From: JAYELX01 sp964544065
GTDB taxonomy: Bacteria; Chloroflexota; Anaerolineae; Anaerolineales; UBA11858
Assembly: GCA_964544065.1 (NCBI GenBank)
Contig: CAZJBA010000080.1
Span: forward strand, 1-14,184
Direction of reading: 5' to 3'
Length of the DNA stretch: 14,184 bases
Shown piece by piece: positions 11,729 through 14,184 of the stretch (within the stretch, counting starts at the first letter, position 1; the number at the start of each line of letters is the position of its first letter). Made by a program: the position numbers and the translations under genes. The notes under the pieces are model-generated. The model saw only the letters and a list, made by a program, of their open reading frames with translations, was not told the DNA's origin and searched no databases.

Positions 11729-14184
11729 ATGTCAAAGATGGAACGTTTTACCCACAGAGCGAGGCGTGTGCTCAGCCTGGCCCATCAAGAGGCCGAGCGC
11801 ATGCGTCATAACTATATTGGAACAGAACACCTGCTGCTGGGGTTGATGCAAGATTCAGGCGGTGTTTCAGGCCGAGTTTTTCGCGAGCTCGGGTTAGAAC
11901 TCTCCGAAGTTCAAACCATCATCGAGAAACTAAGCGGAACCGGAGAATACACCACCCAACGACCGACTTTATCCCCCGGCACACAGAAAGTCTTAGAGCT
12001 TGCCATGGGCCAGGCTCGTCAACTTGGGCATCAATACATCGGCGTAGAACATCTATTGTTAGGTATTGTTACATATAATCAGGGCATCGCCGTCGACGCG
12101 CTTCGTAATCTGGGCGTGACCCCCGAGCAGATTCGCCGTCAAACCTATCGTATTCTACAGGAAAGAAAAGACGATCCCCGCAAAAAACGTAAACGAGAAC
12201 GGGTCAAAAAATCAAAATCGAAGTCAAAGACCCCCCTGGTCGATCAATTGACCACCAACCTGACTCAATGGGCGGAGGATGGAAAATTAGACCCCGTCAT
12301 CGGGCGACAGACGGAAATCGAGCGCGTTGTCCAGATTCTGGCTCGACGCACGAAGAACAACCCCGCCCTGACAGGGGAGCCCGGTGTGGGCAAAACCGCC
12401 ATCGTGGAAGGGTTGGCGCAGCGAATCATTGAGGGCAGGGTGCCCGTCCCCCTGTTAGGGAAGCGCGTCATGCAACTGGATGTCGGCTCTCTCGTGGCCG
12501 GGACGATGTACCGCGGCCAATTCGAGGACCGCCTCAAACGCGTCATCGAAGAGTTGAAAAAATCCGACTCGATCTTGTTCATCGACGAGGTGCACATGCT
12601 GGTGGGCGCCGGTTCGGCCAGCTCCTCTGCCATGGACGCCGCCAACATCCTCAAACCATCACTGGCTCGCGGGGAGCTCCAGGTCATTGGCGCCACCACC
12701 CTGGACGAGTACCGCAAACACATCGAGAGCGACGCTGCCCTGGAACGCCGCTTCCAACCCATTTTCGTCGAAGAACCCAGCGTCGAAGAGACCATCGAAA
12801 TTTTGCGCGGCATTCGCCAACCTTACGAGGCCCACCACCAGCTTTCCATCTTGGATGAAGCCCTGGATTCGGCTGCCCGCTTGTCCGACCGTTATGTTTC
12901 CGATCGCTTCTTGCCGGACAAAGCCATCGACCTGGTCGATGAGGCCGCCTCGCGTGTGCGCATGTACAAAAGTCCCGTCGCCAAAGAAGCTCGAGAGGTG
13001 ACGACCGCTTTACGTCAGGCTCGCAAGCAACGCCAGCAAAGCGAAAAACGAGGCAATCAAACCGAAGTCTTGGACCTCGAAGATCGCATCGCTGACTTGG
13101 AAGCAAAGTTAGACCGCATCCGCAACAACTGGGATCGGCAAACCAGCCCCAACGTCACCTCCGATGATATCGCCGAAGTCGTCTCGATGTGGACCGGTGT
13201 CCCCGTGACACAGATGGCCAAAGAGGAATCCGACCGTCTTCTGCTGATGGAAGAGGAGTTGAAGAAACACATTGTCGGGCAGAATGAAGCCATTCAAGCG
13301 ATTTCCAAAGCCGTCCGCCGGGCGCGCGCCGGATTGAAAGCGGATAACCGCCCGATTGGTTCCTTCGTTTTCCTCGGCCCCACCGGCGTGGGCAAAACCG
13401 AGTTGACCAAAGCCATGGCCCGCTTCCTGTTTGGCAGCGAAGAATCGCTCATCCAGATCGACATGTCCGAATTCATGGAGCGACACTCGGTCAGCCGCCT
13501 GGTCGGCGCGCCTCCGGGTTACATCGGCTACGACGAGGCCGGGCAACTCACCGAGGCCATCCGCCGGAGACCGTACTCGATCATCGTCTTCGACGAAGTC
13601 GAGAAGGCCCACCCGGAGACTCACAACATGCTCCTCCAGATCATGGAAGAGGGCAAACTCACCGATGCCAAAGGCCGCCAGGTCGATTTCAGCAACGCCA
13701 TCATCGTGATGACGTCCAACATTGGCGCCAAAGAAATCCGCCAATCCTCGCTGGGCTTCCAACTCCAACGCGACGAGGAACTCGAGGAACGGATCGCTTA
13801 TCAAGAAATGCGCCGAGATTTGACCAAGAAGCTCAAGAAAGCCTTCCGGCCTGAGTTCATCAACCGTTTGGATAATGTGATCGTCTTCCGGGCGCTCAAC
13901 GAAGAAAACATCGTTGCCATCGCCGAACTGGAAGTCAACAAAGTCGCTGACCGTCTCATCGAACAAGCGATCACCTTGGATGTCACCCCGGCCGCCGTCA
14001 AGTTGATCGCTGATCTGGGCTACGATCCCAACATGGGCGCTCGCCCGCTGCGGCGCGTGATCCAGCAGCACATCGAAGAGCCGCTCTCGGACGCGATCCT
14101 GGCTGGCGACTTCAACATCGGCGACACCGTCCTGGTCGACACCGAACCCGGCGAAGACGACGAAGAAAAAATCGTCTTGCGCCA
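11729..14184 (+). CDS. clpC: ATP-dependent Clp protease ATP-binding subunit ClpC (3' end outside window)
   Basis: AAA+ unfoldase that feeds proteins to ClpP. About 818 codons are present and the frame is open at the window edge; the usual C-terminal strand has been reached, so only a few residues should be missing. Two Clp_N repeats (MERFTHRARRVL...IGTEHLLLGL and IGVEHLLLGI) are followed by a strikingly basic linker RKKRKRERVKKSKSKSKT (151-168). AAA-1 has Walker A GEPGVGKT (216-223) and Walker B ILFIDEVH. A ClpC-type middle domain follows, then AAA-2 with GPTGVGKT (550-557) and Walker B IIVFDEVEKAHP. The loop LGF (675-677) sits where ClpP-binding unfoldases carry I/V-G-F/L, which separates it from ClpB. 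ATG 11729 has GGAGG seven bases upstream. No mcsA/mcsB or ctsR precedes it, unlike the Bacillus operon. Confidence 0.95.
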   Translation, partial: MSKMERFTHRARRVLSLAHQEAERMRHNYIGTEHLLLGLMQDSGGVSGRVFRELGLELSEVQTIIEKLSGTGEYTTQRPTLSPGTQKVLELAMGQARQLGHQYIGVEHLLLGIVTYNQGIAVDALRNLGVTPEQIRRQTYRILQERKDDPRKKRKRERVKKSKSKSKTPLVDQLTTNLTQWAEDGKLDPVIGRQTEIERVVQILARRTKNNPALTGEPGVGKTAIVEGLAQRIIEGRVPVPLLGKRVMQLDVGSLVAGTMYRGQFEDRLKRVIEELKKSDSILFIDEVHMLVGAGSASSSAMDAANILKPSLARGELQVIGATTLDEYRKHIESDAALERRFQPIFVEEPSVEETIEILRGIRQPYEAHHQLSILDEALDSAARLSDRYVSDRFLPDKAIDLVDEAASRVRMYKSPVAKEAREVTTALRQARKQRQQSEKRGNQTEVLDLEDRIADLEAKLDRIRNNWDRQTSPNVTSDDIAEVVSMWTGVPVTQMAKEESDRLLLMEEELKKHIVGQNEAIQAISKAVRRARAGLKADNRPIGSFVFLGPTGVGKTELTKAMARFLFGSEESLIQIDMSEFMERHSVSRLVGAPPGYIGYDEAGQLTEAIRRRPYSIIVFDEVEKAHPETHNMLLQIMEEGKLTDAKGRQVDFSNAIIVMTSNIGAKEIRQSSLGFQLQRDEELEERIAYQEMRRDLTKKLKKAFRPEFINRLDNVIVFRALNEENIVAIAELEVNKVADRLIEQAITLDVTPAAVKLIADLGYDPNMGARPLRRVIQQHIEEPLSDAILAGDFNIGDTVLVDTEPGEDDEEKIVLR

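Noticed and set aside
13109..14071. A 320-codon minus-strand frame opposite clpC.
   Set aside because: It lies wholly antisense to highly conserved ClpC motifs and has no independent features.

Overview
The window looks like a piece of a draft bacterial chromosome, most likely from the phylum Chloroflexota (Anaerolineae-like). That placement is an inference. It rests on the gene families present (ClpC, a four-domain S1 protein with a long acidic tail, a ChlI/ChlD-type chelatase, PilZ, and a lipoprotein with a CGDGxC cysteine motif), on moderate GC coding sequence with good Shine-Dalgarno sites, and on the style of the dispersed intergenic repeats. A run of exactly 100 Ns at 11098-11197 is a scaffold gap.

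Left part (1-2182, + strand). A repeat-like leader is followed by a broken LOG-family gene (frameshift at a C6 run, then a premature stop). It is joined directly to what looks like the C-terminal end of an unrelated patatin-like protein. Just after this wreck is a perfect 16-bp palindrome identical to the bacterial centromere site parS (820-835). Next comes an orphan soluble GAF-histidine kinase.

Middle part (2179-9382). On the minus strand lie a nucleotidyltransferase-fold protein and a deoxynucleoside kinase. A repeat-rich spacer separates them from ssb (+), which has a strong promoter but encodes a short SSB without the usual acidic tip. The minus-strand pair lipoprotein/deacetylase-like gene then inorganic pyrophosphatase follows. 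Beyond it is a minus-strand operon of a ChlI-type AAA+ ATPase, a ChlD-type von Willebrand A protein and a PilZ protein. The ATPase and vWA parts lie in different frames, joined at an A10 tract that contains the A-AAA-AAG slippery heptamer behind an internal Shine-Dalgarno-like sequence. This is the layout expected for programmed -1 frameshifting that makes a short ATPase (371 aa) and a long ATPase-vWA protein (683 aa) from one gene. The leader of this gene carries two terminator-like hairpins that could re-pair with each other.

Right part (9532-14184, + strand). A gene for an S1-domain RNA-binding protein has a good promoter, a strong terminator, and an 81-bp tandem repeat in its acidic tail that broke the assembly. 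It is followed by clpC, which runs off the window. The clpC promoter is bracketed by 9-bp inverted repeats, and the 5' leader can fold over the Shine-Dalgarno region.

No tRNA, rRNA, CRISPR array or intact mobile element was seen. The observations most worth following are the frameshift site, the parS site, the clpC control region and the chelatase leader.
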